DNA of 64,000 bases from Bombilactobacillus thymidiniphilus (GCF_023380245.1 NZ_CP093365.1:1-64000), one strand, 5' to 3'. Positions 27,271 through 37,962 are shown, numbered from the stretch's first letter. The notes: generated by a model not told the origin, from the letters alone. Made by a program: numbers and translations.

Positions 27271-28749
27271 ATGATTGATTTTAACGTGCAACCTAAGAAA
27301 TCAACACCATTTCCACATTACTGGGAGCAATGCGTTGGTAGTTGTCATGCGTATACAGCTTTACGTGCTGATTATCGCCAGCAACTAAAAAAAGCTCACG
27401 ACGAAATCGGCTTTGAATATATCCGTTTTCATGGTCTATTTGATGATGATATGAGTGTTTGCATTGAAAAGAAGGATTGGAACGATAATTCTTTAGGCAT
27501 CGTATATAACTTTGCTAATATTGATAATATTATTGACTTCTTATTAGAAATTGATATGAAACCTTTCTTTGAACTTGGCTTCATGCCTACTTGTTTGGCC
27601 TCAGGTGAAAAAACCGTTTTCCATTACAAAAGTAATATTACCTTGCCTAAATCCGATCAAGTTTGGCAAGAATTAATTAGCGCCTTTATTCAGCATATCT
27701 TAACTCGTTATGGTCAAAGTGAAGTTGAACAATGGTTTTTCGAAGTTTGGAACGAACCAAATTTAGCTTTCTTCTTTGATGGTACACAAGCAGATTATTT
27801 TCATCTATACGAAATTACAGCACGGGCAATTAAAAAATTGGATTCTAAGTTACAGGTGGGTGGTCCGGCAACTTCGATTAATGCTTGGATTCCAGAAATG
27901 ATCGAGTTTTGTGAGCAAAACCAAGTCCCCCTAGACTTTGTGTCCACACACCACTATCCGACAGACGATCCTTTGTGGGAAAGCGGTTTAAATACTGAAG
28001 ACTTTTTCAAGCAAAATGGCGCTCAAGAATTAAAGTATCCTCGAGGGGTACTACAAAAAATGACGCAACAAACTAATCAAGAAGCAAAACAATATCCGCT
28101 TTATTATACTGAATGGAATGTTTCTGCCTTAGTTGGCGATGCTATCCATGACCAACCTTATGCAGCAGCCATGGTTGCCAAAACCTTAGCCGACAATGAC
28201 GGTTTAGTGAACGGTTATTCATTTTGGACTTTTACCGATATTTTTGAAGAAAACGCACAAATCCCGGGCGTTTTTCATGGCGGTTTTGGCTTGCAAACTT
28301 ATAACGGCATTGCTAAACCAACCTATCGCATTTTCCAATTATTTCACCAACTGGGGCAGCAACGTTTAGCTGTCACAAACTCTTCAAAAAATTCAACTGT
28401 TGAGCTTCTAGCTGTACGAAAAAACAATGATTTACAATTAATGATTTACAACCACAACACCGTTGATCAACCTATTCAAGCAGAAGACATCACTATTACT
28501 TTGAACCATACTAAATCGGATTCATTCACGGGTACTAAAATTCAAATTGATGAACAGCACAGCAATCCATATAAAATATGGCAACAATGGGGACAACCTA
28601 CCTATATCAACCAAGAAGAACTAACAACTTTAAAAGTAGCTTCTCAATTAAGTATGGAACCATTTACAGCTCAAAACTCGCAAATCACATTAACGATTGA
28701 TCCTCATGCCTGCGTATTAATTTGTTTAAATAATTTTTTTCAAAAGTAA
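27271..28749 (+). CDS. xynB: Glycoside hydrolase family 39, beta-xylosidase
   Basis: The 492-residue cytoplasmic enzyme has no signal peptide. Catalytic acid/base Glu162 lies in FEVWNEPNL and nucleophile Glu281 in YYTEWNVS, the two GH39 signatures in a TIM barrel; a beta-sandwich makes up the last 100 residues. GH39 bacterial enzymes release xylose from xylo-oligosaccharides. An AAAGGAGTATC ribosome site precedes the ATG. It has no transporter or xylose genes nearby, so the substrate supply is unclear. The gene is intact, in contrast to the decayed neighbourhood. Confidence 0.9.
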   Translation: MIDFNVQPKKSTPFPHYWEQCVGSCHAYTALRADYRQQLKKAHDEIGFEYIRFHGLFDDDMSVCIEKKDWNDNSLGIVYNFANIDNIIDFLLEIDMKPFFELGFMPTCLASGEKTVFHYKSNITLPKSDQVWQELISAFIQHILTRYGQSEVEQWFFEVWNEPNLAFFFDGTQADYFHLYEITARAIKKLDSKLQVGGPATSINAWIPEMIEFCEQNQVPLDFVSTHHYPTDDPLWESGLNTEDFFKQNGAQELKYPRGVLQKMTQQTNQEAKQYPLYYTEWNVSALVGDAIHDQPYAAAMVAKTLADNDGLVNGYSFWTFTDIFEENAQIPGVFHGGFGLQTYNGIAKPTYRIFQLFHQLGQQRLAVTNSSKNSTVELLAVRKNNDLQLMIYNHNTVDQPIQAEDITITLNHTKSDSFTGTKIQIDEQHSNPYKIWQQWGQPTYINQEELTTLKVASQLSMEPFTAQNSQITLTIDPHACVLICLNNFFQK

Positions 28750-28800
28750 TAATTATTCTTTGAATTTTTAAAAGTTGCTAATCTTGTGTCGCCAAATAAT

Positions 28801-29200
28801 CTAATAGAGCAAACACTGATTATCTGAGATTTCATTCGTACCCATGCAAAGCATTTCATTTTGCAAATATGTTTGGAATAATTTGATTTTGTAACTCCCC
28901 TTAAGACAAGCCCACTTCTTTGACTGGTGCTTTAACCACAGCATAACTAAACATCTTAGTGTTTTGTTGCGCACCCCAAAGATGGGCTTATTTTTGTACA
29001 ATAATTCCTGAATCAAGAATTGCTTCTATTGAATCCAAGGCATTTGATCATTGGGACTACCTAAAATCACCAAAAACTCTGTTTTTGAAGCTTTTGACAA
29101 AATATGTAACTATACTAGATGATAAAATAAACACTTTATTATCCTTACCTTCGCCCAATCCAAGATAGTTCCTGGGCTTTCATTTCTTAGATGATTTATC
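28801..29200. other. Intergenic stretch with unassignable fragments
   Basis: Short frames on both strands (for example a minus-strand VVKAPVKEVGLS piece) read somewhat like protein but have stops, no ribosome sites and no family match I can make. They are probably relics of a lost gene. Confidence 0.4.
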
Positions 29201-29256
29201 TAACAAAAAATGCCACCAATTTTGATTATTTGATAGCAAATTCATTGTTCTATTTC

Positions 29257-29937
29257 TTAATACTCAACAGTATTATAAGTTGTGGGCAGTTTACCCGATA
29301 ACAAATCTGATTGTGACATTTTGTATAATTTAATTGGTTGTAACACTCCTTTACTACAAATGGATTGCCAATACGAATCAGCCAGTTGTTGACTTTTTAA
29401 ATGATGCTCATCTACCAAATCATTGAGAACTGACATTTGCAATAAAGTCTCATTCAATCCAGTTCCCAACGCTTTACACAAAGCTTCTTTACGCGTCCAT
29501 AATCTAGTAAATTCTATTTTATAAGCAGTACTTTGTTGTAGATAAGCTTTTTCTTCTGGTGCAAAAAATTTGTCAGCTAAAGTGGCTGTGTCTAGCTTAA
29601 TTACTTTTTGTATGTCTAAACCTACACGCATAGTGCTGAAAACACAACCAACATAAACTCCGCTATGACTAACATTAAAATTAACATCGGGATAGTCCTT
29701 CAAAAATGGCTTACCAAAATGATCACGTACTAAATTAGTTTGGATAACTTCTTGTTGAATATAAAAAAAATTATTAAGCCCGATTGTAATCAGTCTTTGT
29801 CCTACTAGCATGCGCAATTCATCCAAAGGATAAATATAATTTCTATCCTTTGTTAAGACTGGATAATTATTCAAATTACGTAAAGGCTCAATAATAATTT
29901 CAGATTTGTCAAGTTCAAAAAGTAATTCTGTAAACAT
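29257..29937 (-). CDS. Sfp-type 4'-phosphopantetheinyl transferase
   Basis: The 226-residue enzyme attaches phosphopantetheine from CoA to carrier-protein serines. Motifs: FGKPFL (74-79), NVSHSG (88-93), VGLDIQ with the Mg-binding Asp108, and WTRKEALCK (147-155). Its length and motifs place it with Sfp, which serves NRPS/PKS carriers, rather than the shorter AcpS. It lies downstream of an efflux pump and an acyl-AMP-ligase gene, though a terminator separates it from the pump. No carrier protein occurs in the window. Confidence 0.92.
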   Translation of the reverse strand: MFTELLFELDKSEIIIEPLRNLNNYPVLTKDRNYIYPLDELRMLVGQRLITIGLNNFFYIQQEVIQTNLVRDHFGKPFLKDYPDVNFNVSHSGVYVGCVFSTMRVGLDIQKVIKLDTATLADKFFAPEEKAYLQQSTAYKIEFTRLWTRKEALCKALGTGLNETLLQMSVLNDLVDEHHLKSQQLADSYWQSICSKGVLQPIKLYKMSQSDLLSGKLPTTYNTVEY

Positions 29938-29975
29938 ATATATATCCTTAATTTAATTATTTTATCAAAGTAAAA

Positions 29976-30018
29976 AGAAAACAAAACCAAATATCACAAT
30001 TACTTTGGTTTTGCTTTC
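29976..30018 (-). terminator. Rho-independent terminator
   Basis: On the minus strand GCAAAACCAAA pairs with TTTGGTTTTGT across a 12-base loop, followed by a T-rich tail. It follows the MFS stop and precedes the PPTase gene. Confidence 0.65.
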
Positions 30019-30044
30019 TAGAAATAGCGATTCAACAAAATTCA

Positions 30045-31868
30045 TTAAGCTGTTTGCTTTTTGTAATCAGTCCACCAGGTGATCGGGGAACAAAGCAATA
30101 CGATGATCGCACCTAACAAATAAGTTCTACTAAAGGCTTTGGTTAATTGACGATTCTTTTGATGCTTAATACCCTTCAAGACTGACTTCAATTCTTGCTT
30201 TTGAGCCAATAATTGTGTGCTCGTTAACAACTTCTTTTGCGCTCCAGCCAAGGAATCAGCACCACTAGCTAATGGTTGAATGATTTTAGCAGTAGGATTA
30301 TTAGTTTTTGTTGCCAAAGCATTAAATTGCGTTAAACTATCATTCAACTGATTAGTACCTTTAACCATTTGCTTTTGCGCTTGATATAATTGCCCAAGTG
30401 AACTACTTTTCTTTGGTGTCGGCAAATTGTTCGTCTTTTTAGCTACTTTAGTAACTTTTGTTTTGAAACCTTTAGTGCTAGTCTTTATATTTTTACCACT
30501 TGAATTATTTTTAAAGACACTTCTAATTTCGTTTTTAGCCACTTTTTTAACCTGTGGTGACAAACGATGATCTTGAATAATTTGAATTGAATTATCTTTA
30601 ATATCATTTTTAGAATTAATCACATTATTATTTAAAACAGTTACTAACAAAGCAACCCCTAAACAAGTACCAATCTGGCGCATAGCATTCACGATTCCTG
30701 AACCAACACCAGTTTTTTCTTTCGGCAAATATTTTACCGAGGCGACTAACGATACTGACGAAAAACCAAAACCAAAACCATTAACAACCAAGAAGATTAC
30801 GATAATAACGGTTGGTGTGTTAGTTTTGACCAAAGATAATAGCCACAAACTGCAAGCTATGAGGATTAAGCCCATAAATGTAATAATCCGTGCTCCCATT
30901 GCATCCAAGATTTTGGTACCTAAAGGCATTGCAATAACTACCGTCAAGGAAACTGGAATAATAATGATTGCAGCATGCAAAGGTGTGTAGTTCAAAACAT
31001 CTTGCAAGAAGTAATTAATAATCAACATAGGACAAACCAATGAGAAACCAGTGACAAAGTAAACTAAACTGGAAGCTGTTAAAGTTTTTTCTTTCAGTAA
31101 ATGCAACTCTACCAATGGCGAAGCAACTTTCTTCTCAACAAGATAAAAGACGAATAAAGCTACCACACCAACAGCTATACAAGTAATAATAACTGGTGAG
31201 GTCCAACCATATTGACGACCTTCTAGCATACCAAAGACTATGCCACCTAAAGAGATGGACAAAGCCAACATTCCTAGCCAGTCAACATCTCCTGCTAAAG
31301 TTTCATCATACGATTCACTAATGAAGAAAACAGTAATTAAAAGAGCTAAAGCTGCCAAAGGAATATTAATACCAAATACCCAACGCCAAGTACTATATTG
31401 TAAAATAATTCCGCCAAGTGCTGGTCCAGCCGCAGCCGCTAAAGCGGTAATAGCGCCGACTACACTAGAAATTTTAGAAGTATTTTCTTTACCAAATATT
31501 TCAACACCCATCGGTAAAACGATCGGGGTAATAATTGCTCCACCAATTCCTTGGAAAAAACGGAAAACAATCAAAGTTAATAATGAAGGTGCAAACATAC
31601 AAGCAGCTGAAAAGCCACCAAATAGTAATAACCCAATCAACATGACCTTTTTTCGACCGTAGCGATCAGCTAATTTTGATCCAGTGATCATAAATACAGC
31701 CAATGCTAATGTATAGATGGTTGTCACCCAGCTAGTATTATTTAAACTGGCATTAAACTGATTCATGATTTTGGGCAAAGCTATGTTGATAATAGTACTA
31801 TCCAGCGTTCCCATGAACATGGCAATCGTTAAGCCAATGAAACTAATTATTTTTTTCGTATTCCCCAC
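30045..31868 (-). CDS. DHA2 (EmrB/QacA-type) MFS efflux transporter with large loop
   Basis: The 607-residue protein has 14 predicted helices and the DHA2 motifs (LADRYGRKKV near residue 70; GPALGGIILQYSTWRWVF near 150). An unusual Lys/Asn/Gln-rich insertion of about 160 residues (about 415-580), helical and coiled-coil-like, separates the last two membrane helices. It would face the outside. A GGAGATGAAGTA ribosome site precedes a GTG start. It lies 58 bases behind the acyl-AMP ligase gene, so it may export the product of that pathway. It is intact. Confidence 0.88.
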   Translation of the reverse strand: MGNTKKIISFIGLTIAMFMGTLDSTIINIALPKIMNQFNASLNNTSWVTTIYTLALAVFMITGSKLADRYGRKKVMLIGLLLFGGFSAACMFAPSLLTLIVFRFFQGIGGAIITPIVLPMGVEIFGKENTSKISSVVGAITALAAAAGPALGGIILQYSTWRWVFGINIPLAALALLITVFFISESYDETLAGDVDWLGMLALSISLGGIVFGMLEGRQYGWTSPVIITCIAVGVVALFVFYLVEKKVASPLVELHLLKEKTLTASSLVYFVTGFSLVCPMLIINYFLQDVLNYTPLHAAIIIIPVSLTVVIAMPLGTKILDAMGARIITFMGLILIACSLWLLSLVKTNTPTVIIVIFLVVNGFGFGFSSVSLVASVKYLPKEKTGVGSGIVNAMRQIGTCLGVALLVTVLNNNVINSKNDIKDNSIQIIQDHRLSPQVKKVAKNEIRSVFKNNSSGKNIKTSTKGFKTKVTKVAKKTNNLPTPKKSSSLGQLYQAQKQMVKGTNQLNDSLTQFNALATKTNNPTAKIIQPLASGADSLAGAQKKLLTSTQLLAQKQELKSVLKGIKHQKNRQLTKAFSRTYLLGAIIVLLCSPITWWTDYKKQTA

Positions 31869-31926
31869 AACTACTTCATCTCCATTATATATATAATCTT
31901 AAATTTAAATATTCAATGATAACTAA

Positions 31927-33579
31927 CTAATTTTTGCTACCACCACCTTTAGCTAAATACAAGTCGCAATTAGCTTGTCGCATAATTTTACCAGTAGCTG
32001 TTTTCAAAATTTGTGGTACAAATAACACTTTAGTTATTTCAACTTTAAATTGGCGGGAAGCTTGCGAATAAATAATCTTTTCAAAATCTTTTTTATTATT
32101 TTCAAATGATTCTTTATCTTCTACTAAAACTACAATATGATCTTGATCATCATAATTAAAATTAACACTTGCCAAGGTTAAATTGCGCAGCTCAGAGATA
32201 CTAGTTAAAAAATTATCCAAATCTTGCAAAAAGAAATTCTCACCATTGGCGATGATCATTTCTTTTTGTCTCCCAGTAATATATAACTGTCCTTGGTACA
32301 TAAAGCCGATATCTAAAGTGTTAAAGCTACCATCCAATTCACAAATAGCACGCTTTTCTGCTGGACTAATGTAACTGGAAGCAATACTAGGACCAGCTAA
32401 ATGAATCAGACCAATATAACCTTCTGGCAATTTATTGCCTGTTTGGTCTCTAATGCTTAGTTCAAAAGCTGCAAAGGGGTGCCCTTGTGACACACAAGTT
32501 AAACTAGCATTCGTTTTTTGTGGTACAAACACTGCTTTATCACCAACTGCTGTCTGATCTTTTTAGATATAGACTTCATCTAAGGGCTGTCCAACCTCAG
32601 ATAAAGACACTAATTGCGTTTCCGTTAAGCCATAACCACAAGAAATCATCTCTTTAGAAAAACCATTTTGCGAGAATTGGGCTACAAACTTATCAATTAA
32701 ATCCAATGATGTGGGCTCAGCGCCCATGATCAAAAGCCGCAAACAACTCAAATCATTATCTACACTAAGCTCATTTTGCAAGCATAACTTATATCCAAAG
32801 TTAGGCGAAGCACTAATCGTCACTTCATATTTAGCAATCAATTCTAGCCAAATACTAGGCTTTTGCAAGAAAATATTAGCAGGCAAAATATATTGATCCA
32901 TTTCATGAAAAAGTGCAATGAAATGTAGCGACAGCCCGAGAATATGATTTAACGGCAACCAATTCAGAAAACTATCTTGGCGAGAAACATTGACACTTTT
33001 AGAAATGGTTGAAAGATCCGAATACAAATTATCATCCGAATAGATAATCCCCTTGGGTGTACCAGTTGTACCAGAAGAAAAAAGCATGATCCTTTGATCA
33101 CTGGAAGAAGACTGCAAATCCAATGGCAAATGTTGATCATAAGCTGCCATTAAAACATCTTCTTCCGTAATTGTCATTGCATTCTTATTTAAAAAAGAAC
33201 TTTCAGAATCATCTGCAATCTTTTTTAAGTAGGAATTATACGGCTTATTAAAAATAAAATGAACATTTTTTATCGTATTGGTTACTAATTTCAAAAAACT
33301 AAGCTGGCGCTTAGAATAATCAATTGCACATGGTGCTGGGATGATATCTCCTAAGATACACGCCCAAATCAATAACAACGTTGCCTCAGGTTTAATGGTT
33401 TGGATCGCCAATGTTTCTCCCGGATGAATATCATTTTTGCGCAGTAATGTCAGCACTGACAAAGAACGTTGAATAAATTCTTGATAAGAACAATATTCTT
33501 TGTTTTGTCCATCAATAAAATAAAAACCTCGATCATTAGTTTGCGCTGTAGCTAAAAGTACATCTTGCAAATTATGCAT
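31927..33579 (-). pseudogene. Fatty-acyl-AMP-ligase-like adenylating enzyme with nonsense codon
   Basis: One frame of 550 codons encodes a full adenylate-forming enzyme. Present are P-loop FSSGTTGTPKG (167-177), YGLTET, a LDIGF…LYITGRQKEMII motif, and the C-terminal Lys in LKTATGKIMR. The segment after GRQKEMII (ENFFLQDLD) resembles the YPQDIE of fatty-acyl-AMP ligases. These load acyl chains on carrier proteins at the start of lipopeptide synthesis. A single in-frame TAA at codon 339 (32563-32565) interrupts it. Restart at a downstream codon would lose the ATP-binding half. Confidence 0.82.
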
Positions 33580-33899
33580 AAGACAATCCCCATATCATCT
33601 AAATTAAATAAATTCTATTAATAAATTATCACTATAAGCTATAAACTTTGAACGTTAATCTAGCTCCATGAAATTGCTCACATAACACCATTAATAATAA
33701 CCCATTAGCAATATTATCAATTATATGTGCTGTACACCTCGTTTAGTATAATCAATCTCAAACAAAAATCAACTCTAAATATTAGATCCGTACAGATCAA
33801 TTATTAAATGAATATCAGTAAATAAAAAAACATTGATTATAATTAATACGTATTGTAAAATGACCCCGAAATTATCCTTGTGCAATAGGAGATGAGCAC

Positions 33900-35018
33900 A
33901 TGAAACTTTTTTGTATACCTTATGCAGGTGGCACCACCTCAATTTATTTTGAGTGGAAAAAACTTTCCCCACAGTTGCGCGCACGTTTTACTGATGGTCA
34001 ACAAATGATCGTCACTGTTCCTTCAATCAAGGATATTTTTAAGAATTGGCTATGGTATTTCCCTAACAGTTTTTATGATGAATCAACGATTTTAGCTGGC
34101 GTTGATTCTTTAGAAGGTAGTCTAAATATTTCAGAAGGTAAAATTTTCAAAGTCGCCGTGTTTCAAAATGAACATCAAGACATCATTACTTTATGTGCAC
34201 ATCAGTTAGTCATGGATCACTTTTCTTTCAGAATCCTAGTAGAAGAATTTTTTAAATTGCTTACAGAATATTCGCAAAAAGGCACTATTTCAAAGCATCT
34301 CATTGATAATTTTCGAGAAAACTACAGTTTTGAAAATTGGATTAACTATAAGCAAACAACGTATCAACCCACCACTAATGACATTATCAAACCAGAGACT
34401 AATAACTTCAATCCCTTTCTCAGCATGGACTTCCAAGAAGAAAAAATTGCTCTTGGAAAAATATCTTTACCTAAAAACATTGAAAGTTACCTACTTTGGA
34501 CAATGGAACAAGCATTTTATCAAGAATTACAAATAGAAAATCGTGCTATCATTCTTGGAAATAATGGACGAATTGCCTCCTTAATGGCTGGTAAAGATAT
34601 TTCTAAAACTATTGGACGTTTTGGCTGTATTGCGCCGTTTGCCATCAGCCATGATGACAGTGTGGAACAAATCGCCCACAATCTCAAAAAATTTAATGAT
34701 GGCTATGGCGAAAACTTCCTATGGATAAACGATAAAAACGTGGAAAAGCACTCTACGATCACATTCAATTGGATGGGTGATTTTAGTAAGACTTTTAATA
34801 TGGGATTGCCCATCCAAGTTATGAATCCTAACGCATTAAATACTTTAGACTTGTATTCCCGTGAAAATTATCCTTTCCATTTAAAAGTCAGCTCCTATAT
34901 TAATGGCGCATATTTATATCTATCTTTCCGTTATGATACGCGCAATTATTCCAAAACAGCTATGAAAGCCACTTTAGAGTTTTGGACAAAGGCCTTATAT
35001 CAGCACTTAAAAGTTTAA
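33900..35018 (+). CDS. Thioesterase-start / NRPS epimerisation-like chimera
   Basis: The 372-residue protein has an AATAGGAGATGAGC ribosome site. Residues 1-26 match the start of type II thioesterases (LFCIPYAGGTTSIYFEWKKL) but lack the catalytic remainder. From about residue 30 it is a condensation-superfamily domain closest to the epimerisation subtype: HQLVMDH at 101-107, NNGR at 221-224, KTIGRFG at 236-242, FNWMG at 289-293. The usual HHxxxDG has Gln in place of the catalytic second His. I infer an in-frame deletion that fused two ends of an NRPS locus; enzymatic activity is doubtful. galM follows 18 bases later. Confidence 0.65.
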   Translation: MKLFCIPYAGGTTSIYFEWKKLSPQLRARFTDGQQMIVTVPSIKDIFKNWLWYFPNSFYDESTILAGVDSLEGSLNISEGKIFKVAVFQNEHQDIITLCAHQLVMDHFSFRILVEEFFKLLTEYSQKGTISKHLIDNFRENYSFENWINYKQTTYQPTTNDIIKPETNNFNPFLSMDFQEEKIALGKISLPKNIESYLLWTMEQAFYQELQIENRAIILGNNGRIASLMAGKDISKTIGRFGCIAPFAISHDDSVEQIAHNLKKFNDGYGENFLWINDKNVEKHSTITFNWMGDFSKTFNMGLPIQVMNPNALNTLDLYSRENYPFHLKVSSYINGAYLYLSFRYDTRNYSKTAMKATLEFWTKALYQHLKV

Positions 35019-35036
35019 AACGGAAGAGAGCAATGT

Positions 35037-36080
35037 ATGACTAATGCACAAATTAAAGCCCAAACAACATTCTTTGATGAATATCAAGGACAAACAATCA
35101 ATAAATTTAGTCTGACGAATCAAAATAATGTGACTTTATCGATATTAAACTTGGGCGCCACACTCTATGAAATCATTTTACCTGATGGTAGCAATTTGAT
35201 TTTAAATTACGCTAAAGCTACTGATTATTTTGCTAATCCGTTTTATGTTGGTATGACTATTGGACGAACTGCTGGCCGAATTGCCCATGGCAAATTCACA
35301 ATAGCAGGTCATCAATTCCAAGTGCCCACCAATGAAAAAACCACAACGTTACATGGCGGTCCCAACGGTTTTAACACACAAATTTTTGATGGTTGTATTA
35401 ATACTAACGTTGAAGGTAATCCGGAAATTTTGCTAAAACATACGCAAAAAAGCGTGCTGGATGGATTTCCCGGCAATTTAGATTTACAAATCCACTATAC
35501 GTTAACAACAGATAATTACATCAATATACAGTTCCAAGCAATTAGTGATGCTACAACATTATTCAATCCTACTGTGCATACGTACTTCAACCTTGGAAAT
35601 ATGTCCACCATTAAAAAACAGCAACTGCAAGTCAATAGTACGCAGTATTTAGAATTAGACGATAATAAAATTCCTACTGGTCAACTACTTGATGTCGCTG
35701 ATACGCCCTTTGATTTTCGCCAACTCAGACCAATCTACGATAGCTTACAGAAGCTGCAAAGTACGCCGGAACAGGGACTCGACGACTTGTTTCAGATACA
35801 ACCAAAAAAACAACCTATTGCCACATTAAGTGATCCAGATACGAAACATGGAGTTCGAATTTTTTCGCAACGTAACGGTTTAGTTGTCTTTACTGCTAAC
35901 TCTTTCACTAAAAATAATATGACCTTTAAACGCACTGATGGCGTCGGCTGGCCCTATTTAGGTATTGCCTTAGAACCACAGACTTTATTAAATTTTGATA
36001 AAGATAATATTTTTGAAGACATTATCTTACCAGCTAACACACCAACGACTAAGCAAATTAGTTATCAGCTACTTTTTTGA
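35037..36080 (+). CDS. galM: Aldose 1-epimerase (mutarotase)
   Basis: The 347-residue cytosolic enzyme interconverts alpha- and beta-aldohexoses. Typical segments are RTAGRIAHGKF, TLHGGPNGFN with a substrate-binding His, NPTVHTYFNLG with the catalytic His, and the LALEPQ-like GIALEPQTL with the catalytic Glu near the C-terminus. A GGAAGAG site lies 10 bases ahead. Only 18 bases separate it from the NRPS chimera, so both share a transcript, apparently by chance. The usual gal operon neighbours are absent. Confidence 0.92.
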   Translation: MTNAQIKAQTTFFDEYQGQTINKFSLTNQNNVTLSILNLGATLYEIILPDGSNLILNYAKATDYFANPFYVGMTIGRTAGRIAHGKFTIAGHQFQVPTNEKTTTLHGGPNGFNTQIFDGCINTNVEGNPEILLKHTQKSVLDGFPGNLDLQIHYTLTTDNYINIQFQAISDATTLFNPTVHTYFNLGNMSTIKKQQLQVNSTQYLELDDNKIPTGQLLDVADTPFDFRQLRPIYDSLQKLQSTPEQGLDDLFQIQPKKQPIATLSDPDTKHGVRIFSQRNGLVVFTANSFTKNNMTFKRTDGVGWPYLGIALEPQTLLNFDKDNIFEDIILPANTPTTKQISYQLLF

Positions 36081-36090
36081 TATTACATCT

Positions 36091-36140
36091 ATAAAAATAA
36101 TTAGGAAATTAATATATATTTCCTAATTATTTTTATTTTT
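36091..36140 (+). terminator. Rho-independent terminator
   Basis: AAAATAATTAGGAAAT and its complement flank a TAATAT loop, then TTTTTATTTTT. It lies just after galM. Confidence 0.8.
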
Positions 36141-36429
36141 GACCTCACACTGTTGCATCAGGAAGTTTGATATTGTGTATTAATTTTTATTTAAACATAT
36201 GAGCAAAATAAATAGCTTTCACTCCTATAATAGCGTGATTATCCAGATACTATCAGTGATATTTATAGGACAGGCTAAAATAATAATTAACATAAAAACT
36301 AGTACCACTTAAATTAAATAATAAGCGTAATCAATATATAGCAGTGGATTTACATAATTATTATAATCAGTTGATTCGAATAACCCTTATTCTTGTTATA
36401 GTGCCAAAATTTCAAACCAATGTTAACCA

Positions 36430-37948
36430 TTATTTTCTTTTTAAATTATTAATAGCCTGGTTAATTTGCTGAATTTCGGCAACGGAAGCCTGGGGATCAC
36501 TCATTAATTGATCTTTTGTAAACTGCAAACGTAACATTTCATCCGCAATTGCTGGTTGTACCTGTTCAGTCATCGCCAAAAGTTGTTGCTTGCTTATGGA
36601 TAATTAATTGCTGCTCAGTCACATCGGCTGCCCAAGTTTGATCGTGACTGATCAATAATATTGCTCCCGGATATTCATGCAAGAAATCTGCCAAAGCTGC
36701 TTTAGTCTCTAAATCTAGATAATTAGTCGGCTCATCTAAAATTAATAATTGTGGCGTTTGCAACAATAGTTTAGCTAACTGCAATCGTACCAACTGTCCA
36801 CCACTTAATTGTTCAGCTCTAAGTTGCAATTTATTATTCAAAGCTAAACCTGCTAAAACAGCATAAATTACATTGTCGACTTGTGTAGATGCGTTAGTAA
36901 CATTTTCCAGCACTGTCTGCTTACGATCAAGTGTTGTTAGCTGTTGATTGAAATAACCAATTTGTACATAGTCAGGAACAAATTCGGATTTATTATTAAT
37001 AATCGTTTGCACCAACGTTGTTTTTCCACTACCATTAGCGCCTGACAACCAAATGTTATCACCATAATATAACTTAAACTGAGCTTGCTTGATTAACAAG
37101 CGATGGTTCATATAAACATCCAGTCCGGCTACTTTTAAAACCAGGGCATGTTTACTTGTCGAATGGGTAGGATCAACAAAATGTACAGCAGCCGTCGTTT
37201 TATTCCGTTCAATTTGTGGCATAAGTTCCAACCGTTTTTTCAAAGCAGTAGCACTTTTTTGTAATTTTTTTCTCCTTTATCAAAGTGACCGCTTAAACTA
37301 TTGGCTTTCTTTTCTGAAAATGATAATTTATTTCCATTTACTTTTTTCATGCGCTGAGCCTGCTGTTGGCGCTTAGCTATTTGCTGTTGCAAGCGGTGTA
37401 CCTCTTTTTGCTGTTGCTGGTATAAAGATTCCTGCTTATGTAGTTGTCGTGCTCTTTGTTGCTTAAATTTAGCATAATTACCCTTCACAACTGTTAATTG
37501 GTGCTGTTCAACGGACCAAATTTCAGTAGCTGAGTTTAGTAAATTTAAATCATGACTAATCAACAGCACTATCCCAGAAAAATGCTGTAATTCTTGTTTT
37601 AACCACTGTTGTTGCTGCGGATCTAAATTAGCTGAAGGCTCGTCTAACAACAAAACAGCTGGCTTTTGCTGCAAAGCTTTGACAATCAGTGCTTTAGTTT
37701 GTTCCCTACCACTCAAATCAGCCTGATCCATAGGGATTTGCGGAACATAGGCCACATTACCGGTCACTTGAAGTTGCGAATGACCAGTTCTAATGGCTGT
37801 CAAGATTTGCTGAAAAAATGTTGTTTTACCAGTCCCGTTATTGCCAATTAAAGCAATCCGCGCTTTTTTTTTGCGAAACAACTAAACGAGGATAATTGAA
37901 TAAAAATTGATTTTGATAAGAAATGCTGCCTGCTGCAATAATTAACAT
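36430..37948 (-). pseudogene. ABC-F ATPase (Msr/Lsa-like), three frameshifts
   Basis: The true start is the ATG at 37948, behind GGGGAGTT. The frame shifts in a nine-A run at about 37870, again in a seven-A run at about 37268, and near 36590. Together the pieces give about 505 residues with two ABC domains: Walker A GNNGTGKTT and GANGSGKTT, Walker B VLLLDEPSANLD and LLILDEPTNYLD, and a basic linker rich in Gln/Lys. No membrane segment is present. ABC-F proteins of this type release antibiotics from ribosomes. It follows an MFS gene by 14 bases, as msrD follows mefA. It is broken as it stands. Confidence 0.8.
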
Positions 37949-37962
37949 TTAGTAACTCCCCA

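Noticed and set aside
29257-29937. Fatty-acid-synthesis AcpS
   Set aside because: Length of 226 residues and the WTxKEA layout place it with Sfp-type enzymes.
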